Shown here: piece by piece, positions 49,475 to 61,075 of the stretch
Layout of the letters: every line of letters starts with the position of its first letter
How positions within the stretch are numbered: the first letter of the stretch is position 1
Source of the DNA: Druceiella hillmani
Taxonomy: Eukaryota > Arthropoda > Insecta > Lepidoptera > Hepialidae
Direction: 5' to 3'
Assembly (NCBI GenBank): GCA_039881145.1
Contig: JAYKKI010000004.1
Span: forward strand, 46,534,001-46,598,000
DNA: 64,000 nt
Made by a program: the position numbers and the translations under genes
Notes under the pieces: generated by a model
The model's input: the letters and a program-made list of their open reading frames with translations, nothing else
The model's database searches: none
What the model was told of the DNA's origin: nothing

Positions 49475-50034
49475 GCACAAAAAAAATAGTTCGAATCTTT
49501 GACAATCCTTAAAAAGAATAACCGAATAATAATTCAATATAAACATGCCAAAATTCAAGTTCAAGAGACACAATAAGTTTAAAAAAATATAAAAGAACGT
49601 ATATATTTAACCAAATCTCCAAAAATTTGTAGTAACTAATAATATTAGAAAACTACGAACAGTATCATTTTTGTCACTTTTAACTTCAAAAACCGAAATC
49701 TATAATAATTACAATTATATTAAATTTAACTCACATTCACTAATCCAAAAATTAAATCTTTTTTTAAGATATAATTGCGACTTAACCAGATAATTAACGA
49801 TAACGCAAGACACTATTTTTGAAACTAATAAACAAAATGTATGAAGTTATTTTTTTATATACCCACTCACCTTTCTCATTATAAAAATACTGCCACTTAA
49901 AATAAACTTTAACCTTTTAGCCAGAATATGCGATGAAATACGAATTATTTTTTTTTCTATTATATTCTCCATGACTTACTCCGTAACGTAGTTAGCTTTC
50001 TTTTTCTTTAAGTACATATCCTTAGAAGAAGAAT

Positions 50035-50214
50035 GTTCTCCACCATTAGTAGTCTAAATAATAGCACTGACGATGGTTCGTACCAGATCTTGCGACTTTT
50101 CAATCAGAAGATTCACCTACGTCTTGGTGGAGGCCTTCCAGCTATTTTCGTCTACAACGTCTGTTCCGTAAAGCAACATTTTCGATTCCTCGTGATATGT
50201 CCTTGATATTCTAA
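50035..50214 (-). pseudogene. C-terminal relic of a non-LTR endonuclease-reverse transcriptase
   Basis: A single minus-strand frame with three stops reads LEYQGHITRNRKCCF, EQTL, stop, TKIAGRPPPRRR, stop, IF, stop, LKSRKIWYEPSSVLLFRL. This matches the C-terminal signature I know from insect endonuclease-reverse transcriptases: an LEYxGHIxRN block, then GKIxGRRxPGRRRxSW, then LRxWxxxSxxxLFR. Only about 60 codons remain. The catalytic domains are absent. No open frame survives, so it is easily missed. Confidence 0.6.
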
Positions 50215-50408
50215 TTTAAGTGTGTTTGTAGTATCTGTACATTTATTATCTTTCTGCATTCTTTCTTAAACATTACATATTACTAATTTCATCGATCCAA
50301 AAATTCGACAATTCTACTACAGTTTTACTTTCGCATATCAAAATAGCTAAATATGTAGAAGGTTCGTAACTAATTTGCTAAGTTTTTTGATAATTTGTTT
50401 GTTTTTAG

Positions 50409-50720
50409 GATTCCGTACACCGTAAAGAAAATCGGAACCCTTATAAGAGCGCTCACGTCTCAATCTGTCTGCCATAGCCGTTCTTCTCAGAAACTGCATG
50501 TCATCGAAACTTGAAAATTGACGTAGTAATGAAACATATATAGTAATTTTAGGGGCAAAGTTAATATTAACTACATATATAATGTATATGTCGTTTGAAA
50601 AAGCTAGCTGTAAAATTTCTAAAATATTTTTTTTCATAATTTTAGGCAATATATTTTTAGAGATATACTAAATAATATGCATGAATAAAATAAATATGCA
50701 AAGATTTACTTCGCCTCTTC
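50409..50720 (+). repeat. Lepidopteran-type interspersed repeat, copy 2
   Basis: GGATTCCGTACACCGTAAAG, GGAACCCTTATAAGAGCGCT, CCGTTCTTCTCAGAAACTGC and, further on, TAGAGATATACTAAATAATA match copy 1 and the fragment at 45425. The 100-codon minus-strand frame here lies in this repeat and is not a gene. Confidence 0.6.
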
Positions 50721-51456
50721 TCTCTCAATATTTTCATCCACAGTCTTCCATCAGCAAATAGGCTGAAGTAAATTTCTGAACAAAGTATTGACTAAATTAT
50801 ACTAATCAAGTAGCAAGATTGTCACAAAAGCATTTACCTATCAGGGGTTATAAATTTTATAAGGTACGACCATAGTCGCTTTATTAACATTTCGAACATG
50901 GAAAGGTAAAAATAGAATATTTATGTTAGGAACAAATTAAATTATCTTTTTGTGTACCTAAGCTTGTGACTGTCCCAATATTGTTTTGAATCTAACTTAT
51001 ATTTTGCTATTTGAAAAAGTTTCAAAACGTGACGTAAAAACTCAGAATTACCCTTTCTTCGTGCAATCGTGTTTATTTGTATGTATACGTAGGGAAAGAC
51101 CTCATGAGTTGATGGACGCCTTAGGTGTCTTACGATATTTCGAAAATTCGGCGCACGGTTAGTGCATCATTACATATAATTTATGTGTGTTGTTTTGCAA
51201 TCAGTGCACTGTTTGTGTGCCAATTTTTCAGCAACCATTGATCTTAGCAAGCTGAGACATATTAAAATCTATTTCGTGTTTGAAAGCATTTTCAGCTTAA
51301 GTGTAGTTTGCAGACTTGGGAATGAATACAAAAATTAGTATTTTTTTCTAAATTATCAGTGCACCATCGGGCATTTGTATTAGCCCGATTTCAAAACAGC
51401 TCATCTAAAATTTCTGTGATCGCCGGAATTTTTTTCCATACTTCAACAAAATAGAT
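50721..51456. other. AT-rich non-coding stretch
   Basis: Nothing is recognised. Confidence 0.55.
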
Positions 51457-51518
<62 letters not shown>

Positions 51519-51522
51519 TATA
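51457..51522. repeat. (CA)n-(TA)n microsatellite
   Basis: About 24 bp of CA repeat runs directly into about 42 bp of TA repeat. The minus-strand frame through it is an artefact. Confidence 0.97.
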
Positions 51523-54500
51523 TACCACCAGACACCAAACTTCACCAGAACATAATAAGCTAAGTACATAGTGCGTCTTGAATATGTATCCGAGGCTATT
51601 AACGTAATAGGCCGTGATCATTTACGGTACGAGCATATAATAACTAGAGGTCGTAAAACGTACAAGCCATCAAGCCGTCACCATTATTCTCTTTATGTTC
51701 GAATGATCATCATATCTCTTGTCTTATTACAAATGGTCCCTTTGACGCTCTCCTTCAAAAGCCATGCTCTGCTTGACTTTTCGCAGTGGTAGGGTCAGGG
51801 TGATGGATTGAGATATTTCAGTCACTCGAATTATAGCGAACCTTCATATTTATTATAGCGATTCTGATTCATGTGACAACAGTCATTGACGTCCCAATAT
51901 ATTTAAGATAATTGTCACGGGAGCATACGTATTACGGAATACATAATCCAAAGCGTCCATTGTTTAATCAAATCATGATTAGACAATGGACGTATTACTC
52001 AAATAAATTATGCATCATTTCATTTAATTTTCACCTCTCTGCCTAAAGTAATAATTAAAAACGAAAATGAAATGAATGGATAAAAGTCCATTTATGAAGT
52101 TTTCCGTGTAAAACGAAATAAATCACGTTTCATGGAAATGAAACATATATTTGTTTATTAAATTATAACACAATCACTGCGACTATTTTGTTTAATGGCA
52201 ACGGTAAAATGACCAGTAGACATGGAAAAAAATTGGTAAGGGAACGTTTTGCCATAAGTTTTCAAATATATAACCATAATATAAATCGGGTGTAAAACGT
52301 GTTGACATTATTTATAAATTTAATGTAGCTGTAACAACTTTAAAAATTCTAGTCGTAATTTATACAAAATGTATACTCATTTTGTTTTAAATTAGAACCT
52401 GCATGAAATAAAATCAATTTTAAGCTCGCAATCAAAAATCAGCAAACCGAGTTTCACCTATACTAGTATGTATTTATATTCATATTAGTATATAGTTTCA
52501 CTCATACTAATATTATATATTTTACTTTGCAATTTGTTATATCACCGGTTTCTATTATACATAAATTTTCTTTAAAATTGCATAAAATTAAAAATGCATT
52601 AAAAAATGTCTTCAATACTACTCAATTTTATCCCAGTAAAACTGAATTTTGATAAATGGCAACTCAGAAAAAGCAAGGGAGATTAATCGGTTCATATTTA
52701 CATTTACAATTATGTATATGAATGTCATATTAATTCTATGTTTCGTATTAATTTTATCTATTGAATTATTAATCGAATAACAATTTCGTTTGTGTACAAC
52801 ATTAATGTAAGACAGTAAAAGCGAATCAATGAACTCTTCTTTTCAATAATCTTCTTTTCAGCACATTCAAGATAAAACTATATCAACTCGTAACAAGTAG
52901 AAAACCGATCGATCACAACATTATTCGTAAGTTGAAAAGTAATTACGAAAAACATTATGCACACTTCCATATAACAAGCCAACCGAAGTTTTCCAACGTA
53001 AACACAATTAAAAGTTCCAAACCTCGACCCCATTTTCTGATGTTCATCTTGGAGATTTAAATATTCATAGTGTTAACGACTTGTGTGGAAAAATGCTTTA
53101 TTTATTGGGCCCTTTATTACTCACATACTGAGTAGTCAATTAGCAGGAAAAGTCTTTTCCGTTTATACATAAGGACATTAAAAATAATTAACCGTACTTA
53201 AAAATAATAATACTGCGATACACTCTAATATATTTGGTTATAATACATATATTCAATTAGTCAAATTTAGGATCAAACAAAATGTTATTATTACATTTCT
53301 ATTACTGAATATTAGTTTTACTGAATATTATTATCAGATAAATTCGTAAATCTTAAAACATACAAAAGATAACGTTAAAATTAATTAAATAAAATGAATT
53401 GCGTAAGCCTCCTGTAATATTTTAAACACAGAATGTTATACATTCGTAAGCAGTAGTCCAGTACCAATTACGAAACAATGGCGACGTTAAAATAATGTTT
53501 AAGTATAATAAATCAATAACACTTCGATCATACGACGAACGTTTATTGTTTTTTTCGTCGATCGTTATAACTATTTAAAATTGGTAATATTTGCGCACGT
53601 AAATTTGTTTGTTTGTTTCGCTTTCACGTCCCAATCGCTCAATTGATCTCTGTAAGTTTTCTATGTACATAGCAAATGTCACAGAGGTAAATATCTAATT
53701 TTCAATTTATATCTTAAAGTAACATTTATTCGGTCATTAAAAAAAATATATTACAAAAAGTTAAAAGATAGCCTAATATGCATATTAAATGTATTACTCG
53801 CATGCTTGAAATTGTTTTAAATGAAAATGAACGTAAATGAAAATGAACTAAACCATAAGCAAAAACTAATTTAAATTAAAAATCCTCTTTTATGATCAAA
53901 TATCGTTGGTGTTTTTTATAAAAAGTCAATAAAATCAAAGAATTTATTTTTATTATTCCCAATTTGGATATAATTCCAATTTTATTATTTCCAATTGACT
54001 AATATGCAACCATTCGAAATATGTAGTGTTGTTGTCCTAATAATAATACATGACAATACATTGAAAGATCGACAGTTTTAGGTTATGATATAAATATTAA
54101 GTACATTTATACCCTTATTAGGTATATTTATACGACTTGTCCAAATACAAAAATGCATTGCATCCATATTGACCAATAAATTCCTATACTGACATTCCCA
54201 GCCCTAATCCAAAAATATACCATCTGGATACAACCATTATGTTTGTAACATAAACACTAATTTTATAATATAAGGAGAAAAGCTATTGTAAAACTATGGA
54301 AATAAATATTTCTTAATTTTATTTGAATAGGTATAAGTAAATTTAATCTGAAGAATAAATATTACATTACTTAAAGTTATTCCTATATACGAGATTACAA
54401 AACAAACACCATACCTATAACCCCGGTCTACGCCTCTCAGCCACAAAAGTTTCGAGTAAAACCAATTACCCAATCGCGAGATGAGCCAACGCAGCACGCA

Positions 54501-54810
54501 GTAAAACCTCTTAAATACTTATTTAACCTAATGATCATCCTTTAATGACACCATTCGAAAATCTACTAATTGTCTACCGCTGTCTGCGGCCAAATTCAAT
54601 TAAACCAGATTACGCTGACTCCACTCATCGACATCAAATTGTTTTGCTTTCGAAACTCGTTATCTAAGGAGACAGCCTCCTGAGTCTATTTTCAAACCAT
54701 TTCGAGAAATAGAAATACAACACGGGCGATAAATAATAGAGAAGAAACTGCCTGTGCTCGGTCTCGTTCTCATTGTGGCTCGTCAGAGAGAAATGAAATT
54801 AAAACGTCCA
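51523..54810. other. AT-rich non-coding stretch with one inverted repeat
   Basis: At 51954-51992 CGTCCATTGTTTAATCA faces TGATTAGACAATGGACG (one mismatch, 5-base loop). No gene, RNA or recognisable element is seen in the rest. Confidence 0.6.
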
Positions 54811-54859
54811 ACAAACAGGATTTTCTTTGAAGTATTCATTCAAAGGAAATCCTGTTTGT
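54811..54859. repeat. Inverted repeat with 21-bp arms
   Basis: ACAAACAGGATTTTCTTTGAA pairs with TTCAAAGGAAATCCTGTTTGT except one position, with a 7-base loop. Confidence 0.95.
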
Positions 54860-55808
54860 ACGTCGAATACGAGTCTTTTTAATTATAAAATCGACTGTGC
54901 TACATTTTTAAAGTACACAAATTCGCATAACTGAAACGAGCACAGTGTCGTAATTGTTAAAAAAAAAACATTTAAAAAAGTGATTATGATGAAACGATTA
55001 TTACTTTTACACCAACTGGAACAGAATTATACAACGTGTTGGTCAACTGACAGAACAAAGTTATTTGCAGTATTTCTTTGGAAAATAAAAGACGAAAATT
55101 ATTTTAATCTGACCTTTTATTTTTAAAAAATAATTTACTTTTCTATAAAATAATCGTTTTTTATTTTCATCATTGTTCCTATATTAATTTTAATTAATGA
55201 AAAACAAAACTTAAAAAACTTTGATTTACTAGTCATTAGTAATTTTGTTTTGAAAAATAATCCAGCTCCATATTCAAACCCTGATAAAGGATTACTTTGT
55301 AAGTCGCCACATTGCATCGTATCTAGTGCATGCAAAATGGAACGCCAGAGTTATCATAATAACGGAATCTCGAACTATTTTTTTATAAAACTGTAATTTC
55401 GTAATTGATATCTGTCATATCAGAATTCTGGTATAAACAAAGAATAAAATTTGGAACGGGAAGTTTCAAACTATGCAGCATAATGTACTGCGAACTCAAA
55501 GCGCCGTAGACGGAGATTCTCCAAAGTGATACCGGGGATTTCCCTCGCGGAACTATTGGAATCTTTTGTCCGCACTAATGTAAAAACACATTCAAACAAA
55601 TTGTACAACGGAAGAGAACACCCGTACGTCACACCTTTAAATGTACGTAAATATGTAAATGTCTTTATTATATTATTATTAGTCTAATGTTCTGTCAAGA
55701 ATATTTTTAGATACAGGCATAAATTGCGTAATGTTCAATTTACCCATTTATTTCAGTTATGAGTTAATTATTTATCTAGAAATTAAGATAGGTATTATGA
55801 TTTTAATT
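54860..55808. other. AT-rich non-coding stretch
   Basis: Only a GC-richer patch at about 55495-55570 stands out. No gene is recognised. Confidence 0.5.
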
Positions 55809-56212
55809 TAGGGAATTTTGAATACTATGGTTCGTATGTAAGAAGGTGCATGTGCGGTCATAACTACCTACTACACGAACAATGCTGAGATTTAATCCTT
55901 ATTCGTTTATAGAATAACAATTTTTGAAGTGATCATATTAGCGCTATGGCAAAGTATTTTTTTTAATCCATAATTAAACGAAACTACGTGATGTAGAATT
56001 ATTTCTACTTTATTTAAATTCTTTACCACGACCGAGGTTTCGTTGTATTACAATATCTTCAGGTGGGATATTAGCAAAGCGGGCAATTAGAATTTTGAAT
56101 GATATGGGTGTGGAGGAAAGCGCATATGCGAACATAACTATCTACTACGCGAACAATACTGACATTTAGTCCTTATTCGTTTGTAATATAACAATTTTAG
56201 AAGTGGTCAACA
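55809..56212. repeat. Two direct copies of about 127 bp flanking a solo foldback arm
   Basis: 55809-55935 and 56084-56212 share GAATTTTGAATACTATGG-like starts, then CATAACTACCTACTACACGA or CATAACTATCTACTACGCGA, CCTTATTCGTTT and ATAACAATTTT. A single arm of the foldback family lies between them (55970-56079). Confidence 0.8.
55970..56079 (-). mobile_element. Solo left arm of the foldback element, copy 5
   Basis: It runs from ATAATTAAACGAAACTACGT to CAGGTGGGATATTAGCAAAG. There is no opposite arm. The minus strand holds a hammerhead-like core (56025-56067): CUGAAGA, GAAA, CCUCGGUC, GUGG. The stem III loop is altered from CUAG to CUCG. Confidence 0.85.
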
Positions 56213-59018
56213 CAGGTCAACAGAGTTGTTGGTTTTTATGAATGATTTATGTTTTATTTTGCATAATTTGCACGCAGTCAACTCAAAAAGAGATACAACT
56301 TGAATAATATTAATACAGTACTAATATAATACAGTACTATATTATATTTAGTTATTTAGTTTACATTATATTTAGTTATTGTAGCTTTCATCTGGCAGTA
56401 TATTTCAAAAAGTATTGAAACTATTGATGTCTTGCCAAATACGTGATTTGTTGTTGTTGATTTTGTTTTTATTTCCTTGACTGCCAATAAATATATTTCT
56501 TCATTATTAAAAGACCTATTGCTTATAATCAAGTAATAATAAACTCAAAACCATCTTGCATAAAAAAATTGTTCCTTTTTCGTTAATTTTCTCTAATACC
56601 AAATTCATTCCTAAATTCGGGCATTTGGTACCAAATACCAAAAACTAGTACACGAACTGACAAAAACCCCATATTTCATACCTTAATCGTATCGCTTTGA
56701 TGCAGCCGACACTGGGACGGTATGACGAGATTGGGCACCAACAACAAGTAAATACAAATTGTAGACAAAAGTTAGAGTGGTCTCTTGATAAACAATAAAT
56801 TCCATGCTAATGAGAGAAAAATATAAATACTCTCAAAATAAACCAGTGTTTCCTCAATCAGCAGCGCGAATTGACCTGTTATCATAAACGTAATTATACT
56901 TATGTTCTGTAAGAACTTAATTTAAATGAATGCATGTATGTACATTTCATATTATAATAAGAACCTGACTTTAGACTTTTATAAATTTGTTTTGGACTAT
57001 TTAAGTCCAAAACATGTTGAAACATGTAGAAACATTTCACAAACCGTATTTCTGTTTCATTCATCTGATTCAGAGCCGACAAAGTTTGGAAAGTTGCCTA
57101 TTTTAAAAGAAATAAGATTAAACAAATATATATCAAATACAATTTTAAATTATAATGATGTAACATTATTATTATCCTCATTTCGACTACTGCTGGACAA
57201 ACACGTTTTCATATGAATACCATTTTAATGAAACGGAACATGACACTCCTTCAACATAACTCAAAAAATTAACAATATTCGCTGACAGCTTGTGTTTCTA
57301 CAAGTCTCAAGTTAAGCCCTTCTGACACAACACTTGTTTCGCTACTGGATCGATTACTTGACGTCGCTGCTCAGTTCTAAATAAGCTGTTGCCCTAGACG
57401 TTGTAATTGCTACTTTATTATGTAGGCTGCACACGATGTGCGCGACTGAGCTGGCTTTGTAAATGACTGAATGTCTGAATTATGTAATTCGATTTATACT
57501 GGTTATTAAACTCACAAATAAAAAGCGAATTGTTTAATAATTTCATTACATTATATACGTTAGTAGTTTGGTGCAAGAGTTATTTACATAATTATTTTAT
57601 TGAAAATTCAGTACCAATTATTGATTGAATTTTTAAAATGTGTTATACAACTAAAAACCCAATAAATTTAAAAGTTTTATTATAATATATTCAGAATAAG
57701 AAACTCAGTGTAAATATAAGACAATAATATTACAAATAACGATCCTTTTTATTCATAAACAACTAATCAAGTCGATCGACTATCAGTAGTTGGAGTAAAC
57801 ACACGTGACAAAATGCCACTTTCTCATTGGTTGACATTTAAATGTAGCACAGAAACAAGTACGAAAAACTGGACTTGATTTATTACAGAATTCCAGAACG
57901 CGTTCACGTAAGGGAACGTTTAGTGACGTCACTTCCATTATGACAGCCCGCATAATTACTATCGCATCACTCTGTAATCCATCTAGTAGCGAAACGAGTG
58001 TCGTGTAAGCCGGGCTTTAGACACGCTTCCGATCTAACCGGGTGGGTGCGAAGGGCGGGATTTTATTTATAACCTTCCCACGCCTATCGACTTAATTCAA
58101 TTTATTTATAACTCCATTTATTCAATAAGATCTCAAATAAACATTAGTGCTGGCGGCAAAAACAAAGTTCGTATAAAAGAATTCATCACTATTTTTATAA
58201 TCAATTAAAGCAATAAAAACGGAGACATTTATATTTTATTTTGTTTTACTATAACCATTATTTTTTCCCAATATACTACATATCATTTTGCAATTTCGTA
58301 GAAACCTAAAACTAGGGAATTGGGTAAAATAACCAGACGCTACGGTGAAATTAAGTTTACCAATTTTGTTATTATAATGAAATGAATACTTAAAAATTTA
58401 TGTATTAAAGAATTTTTAAATTTATGTAAATGTTACAACCATATCAAATATTCTAATTTCAACATTTTACTAATTTAAATTCTCGGAAATATCAATGTCT
58501 TTAAAATTAAAAAGGAAAGTAAAATAAAAATCAAGAATAAGTGAAACACAAATAACATTTTATAAAACTCCTTGCATCGTTACAATAATATATAACGCAA
58601 GACTTCTATTCTTAGTATTTATAACATTCTTTTATAATGTTATAAATACTAAGAATAGAAACTCGTAGATCGTACTATAAAAGCATAGATATGGAAATAA
58701 TTTAAAAGAGAATTCCGATAAAATATCATTTTCCATGAGACGGTATCTTATCACAACATAAATACTTGCAACAGTAGGTCATCATAAGTCAATGTCAGCC
58801 GTGAGAGGTGAAATAAATTATGGACAATTACACGAGACATGAAGTCAAATAATGAATACGAGTCGCTGACCATATTCAAAACAATGCGCGTACAAGATAC
58901 GACTTTTCTAGAATCTAATTTAATGAAAAAATGTTTATATACCGATGTTCAGAATTGTTATGCTTATATACGTCAAACAATCCATGAGTTTGCATAAAAT
59001 CCAAAAGATTATAATGTT
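56213..59018. other. Non-coding stretch with a GC-richer patch and an inverted repeat
   Basis: 57840-58085 is GC-richer and contains a perfect TGACGTCA (57924-57931). Its sequence TAGTAGCGAAACGAGTG (57987) resembles, in opposite orientation, the segment at 57336-57352. The inverted repeat at 58604-58660 is listed separately. The overlapping frames at 56900-57216 on both strands are AT-rich and unrecognised. Confidence 0.5.
58604..58660. repeat. Perfect 25-bp inverted repeat
   Basis: The arms at 58604-58628 and 58636-58660 are exact complements around a 7-base loop (TTCTATTCTTAGTATTTATA is the start of the left arm). Confidence 0.97.
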
Positions 59019-59268
59019 TCACAATTAAATGAAACTACGTGATGTAGTATTATTTCTGGTGGCATAAGCAGTGGAAAAATCCAATGATACTGTTGGATAT
59101 TGCTAAGAGTTAATCTTTGCTAATAGCCCACCTTAAGATGTTGTAATACAACGAAACCTAGGTCGTGGTAAAGAACTTAAAGAAAGTAGAAATAATACTA
59201 CTTCACGTAGTGTCATTTAATTGTGAATATTGAATTTCTACAAAACGAACACCATGTATATTCAATAT
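59019..59268. mobile_element. Foldback element with hammerhead-like arm, copy 6
   Basis: The left arm is cut after GATGTAGTATTATTTCT. The right arm is complete to the outer end ATTCAATATAG, and shows that the outermost end mirrors TTGAATATA. The plus-strand core (59127-59168) has the best stem II (GUUGU and ACAAC), GAAA, CCUAGGUC and GUGG, but its conserved box reads CUUAAGA instead of CUGAAGA. Confidence 0.88.
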
Positions 59269-60678
59269 AGTAATCTTTAATATTTTGGGTTAACATGGAA
59301 AAAATACTACGTAAAGTTTCCATTGAAATAAATTTTAAAATAACTTAAGAAACATATAAATGTAATTAATACGGAATGACATTTTAATAGAATTTTCGAT
59401 TCCAGAAAAGTCACTAAGATTCATTGACGAAGAAACCTAAGGATATACGTCGTCCAAATATTCACAAACCATGATATTTTACCAAATTTTTTTATAATTT
59501 TTTCAGATTATCTTCTTTATTTGTTATTTATTTCAGATTGTACATCTAAAAGAATTATTATTATGTCCCAACTCTCATTCTTACAACTATCTCTTTACAT
59601 ATTTCCTTTCGTTATTTCTATCTTTTTCTTTAGCAAGCGATTTTCTATATTCGAATATGTGGGAAATTGCATATTGTATGTGTGACTGATATATTTTCCT
59701 CCTTCGCTTTATAATCATATTAGCCCGTATGTATAAAACTATAAATTAATTTTTACAATGTTTACAAATAAGTGAACAATGAGTGTACGATAGAAGAGAT
59801 CATGGTTCTTCAGTTTCTGATAGACGACGAATTTGAAACTGAAGTATGTGAGGACCCCAGATGATTAGTTTTACGCCAGCCAGTACTTACCATCACTTTT
59901 TCAACTATACGTAGCATTGTCACTTTAACAAAATTTCGATTCTAATAACTTCCCTTAAGCTGGCGAAAACTAATTTTAATTAAATACAAGACCGGTTTTA
60001 AATGAAATCAAATTTAAGATAATATTGAATTGGCTGATAAATTTATAGGCACAAATTCGGGACTTTTCTAGAAAGGTTATCGAAATTCGGATATATTTGA
60101 TTATAACTTCACTCAGCTAATGAAAGTAAATGCTTACTAAAGCGCAATGCTTTCCAGAGCATTAAACCAAAGAAAATGAATTAAATCGACTCCGAGTACA
60201 GGCTCTGTTACTTCTCCAATTCCGCCTGAGGTTCATCATGCGAATAACTCCATAAATAACAAAACCTATGTGATGACAATTAATTATTATAACCCCGTTC
60301 CGGACTCCCTGTTGAATTGAATGCGGCACCTAACTGAAGAAGATTCTCCATTTTTAGACAAAACACTATGAATCGGCCTTTACATAAATTAGGAAAGTTC
60401 CAAAATACGATACTCGAGTATCCCCAAAGAACAATTGGGCTTGAACACTTATTAGCCACTCCAATAAATTGATGTAACTCTAAAAACACAAATATAAACC
60501 TAATATAAAATATAAAAGCAAATGTAGTGCGCAAACTTTTTTTTTATAAATAAATCTTATAAAACAAGTATAACTTTCATTTTAAAACCATAAATAATAT
60601 GTTTATATGTTCCTGTCGCCTGTCAAGTGACTGAACTGATTAATATCAGCTCCGTAGATAGGCTCATTCCACGTTTTC
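59269..60678. other. AT-rich non-coding stretch
   Basis: Nothing is recognised. The minus-strand frame at 60280-60534 has no known domain. Confidence 0.55.
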
Positions 60679-61075
60679 TAGGGTTCCGTGCATCAAAATA
60701 AAAAAATAGAACCCTTATAAACACACTTTGATGTTCGTCTATCTATATGTTTGGTATCAAGACCCCTTTTCGGCGGCACTCTGTGGTATCGGGTTGAAAT
60801 TAATACCAAATACAAAAGTTAACGGCCACGTAATTCTGTAAAATTAAGTCTCTGATTCATTGCATTGAAAAGAAACTGCCTTTCAAAAGGAATGCCTTTA
60901 CATTGAGAATGACTCGCTTATCAAAAATGTTGAGGGTATTTTCCCTAGGCCTAGAATTTTGAAATTTGCTACGAAGAAAAGTCTCGTAGGCTACGAAGAA
61001 AAGTCTCGTAGCACAGCTAAAGGAAAAAATCGGAGTCATTCGATGTGAAGTTATTATGCAGCGAACTACATTATT
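60679..61075 (+). repeat. Lepidopteran-type interspersed repeat, copy 3
   Basis: TAGGGTTCCGTGCATCAAAA, GAACCCTTATAAACACACTT, AAGACCCCTTTTCGGCGG and CGGGTTGAAATTAATACC, followed by CTAGAATTTTGAAATTTGC and AGCACAGCTAAAGG, match the family of copy 1. A 20-bp piece (CTACGAAGAAAAGTCTCGTA) is duplicated in tandem at 60969 and 60990. Confidence 0.6.

Noticed and set aside
50347..50649. 100-codon minus-strand frame
   Set aside because: It coincides with a dispersed non-coding repeat whose other copies do not keep the frame.
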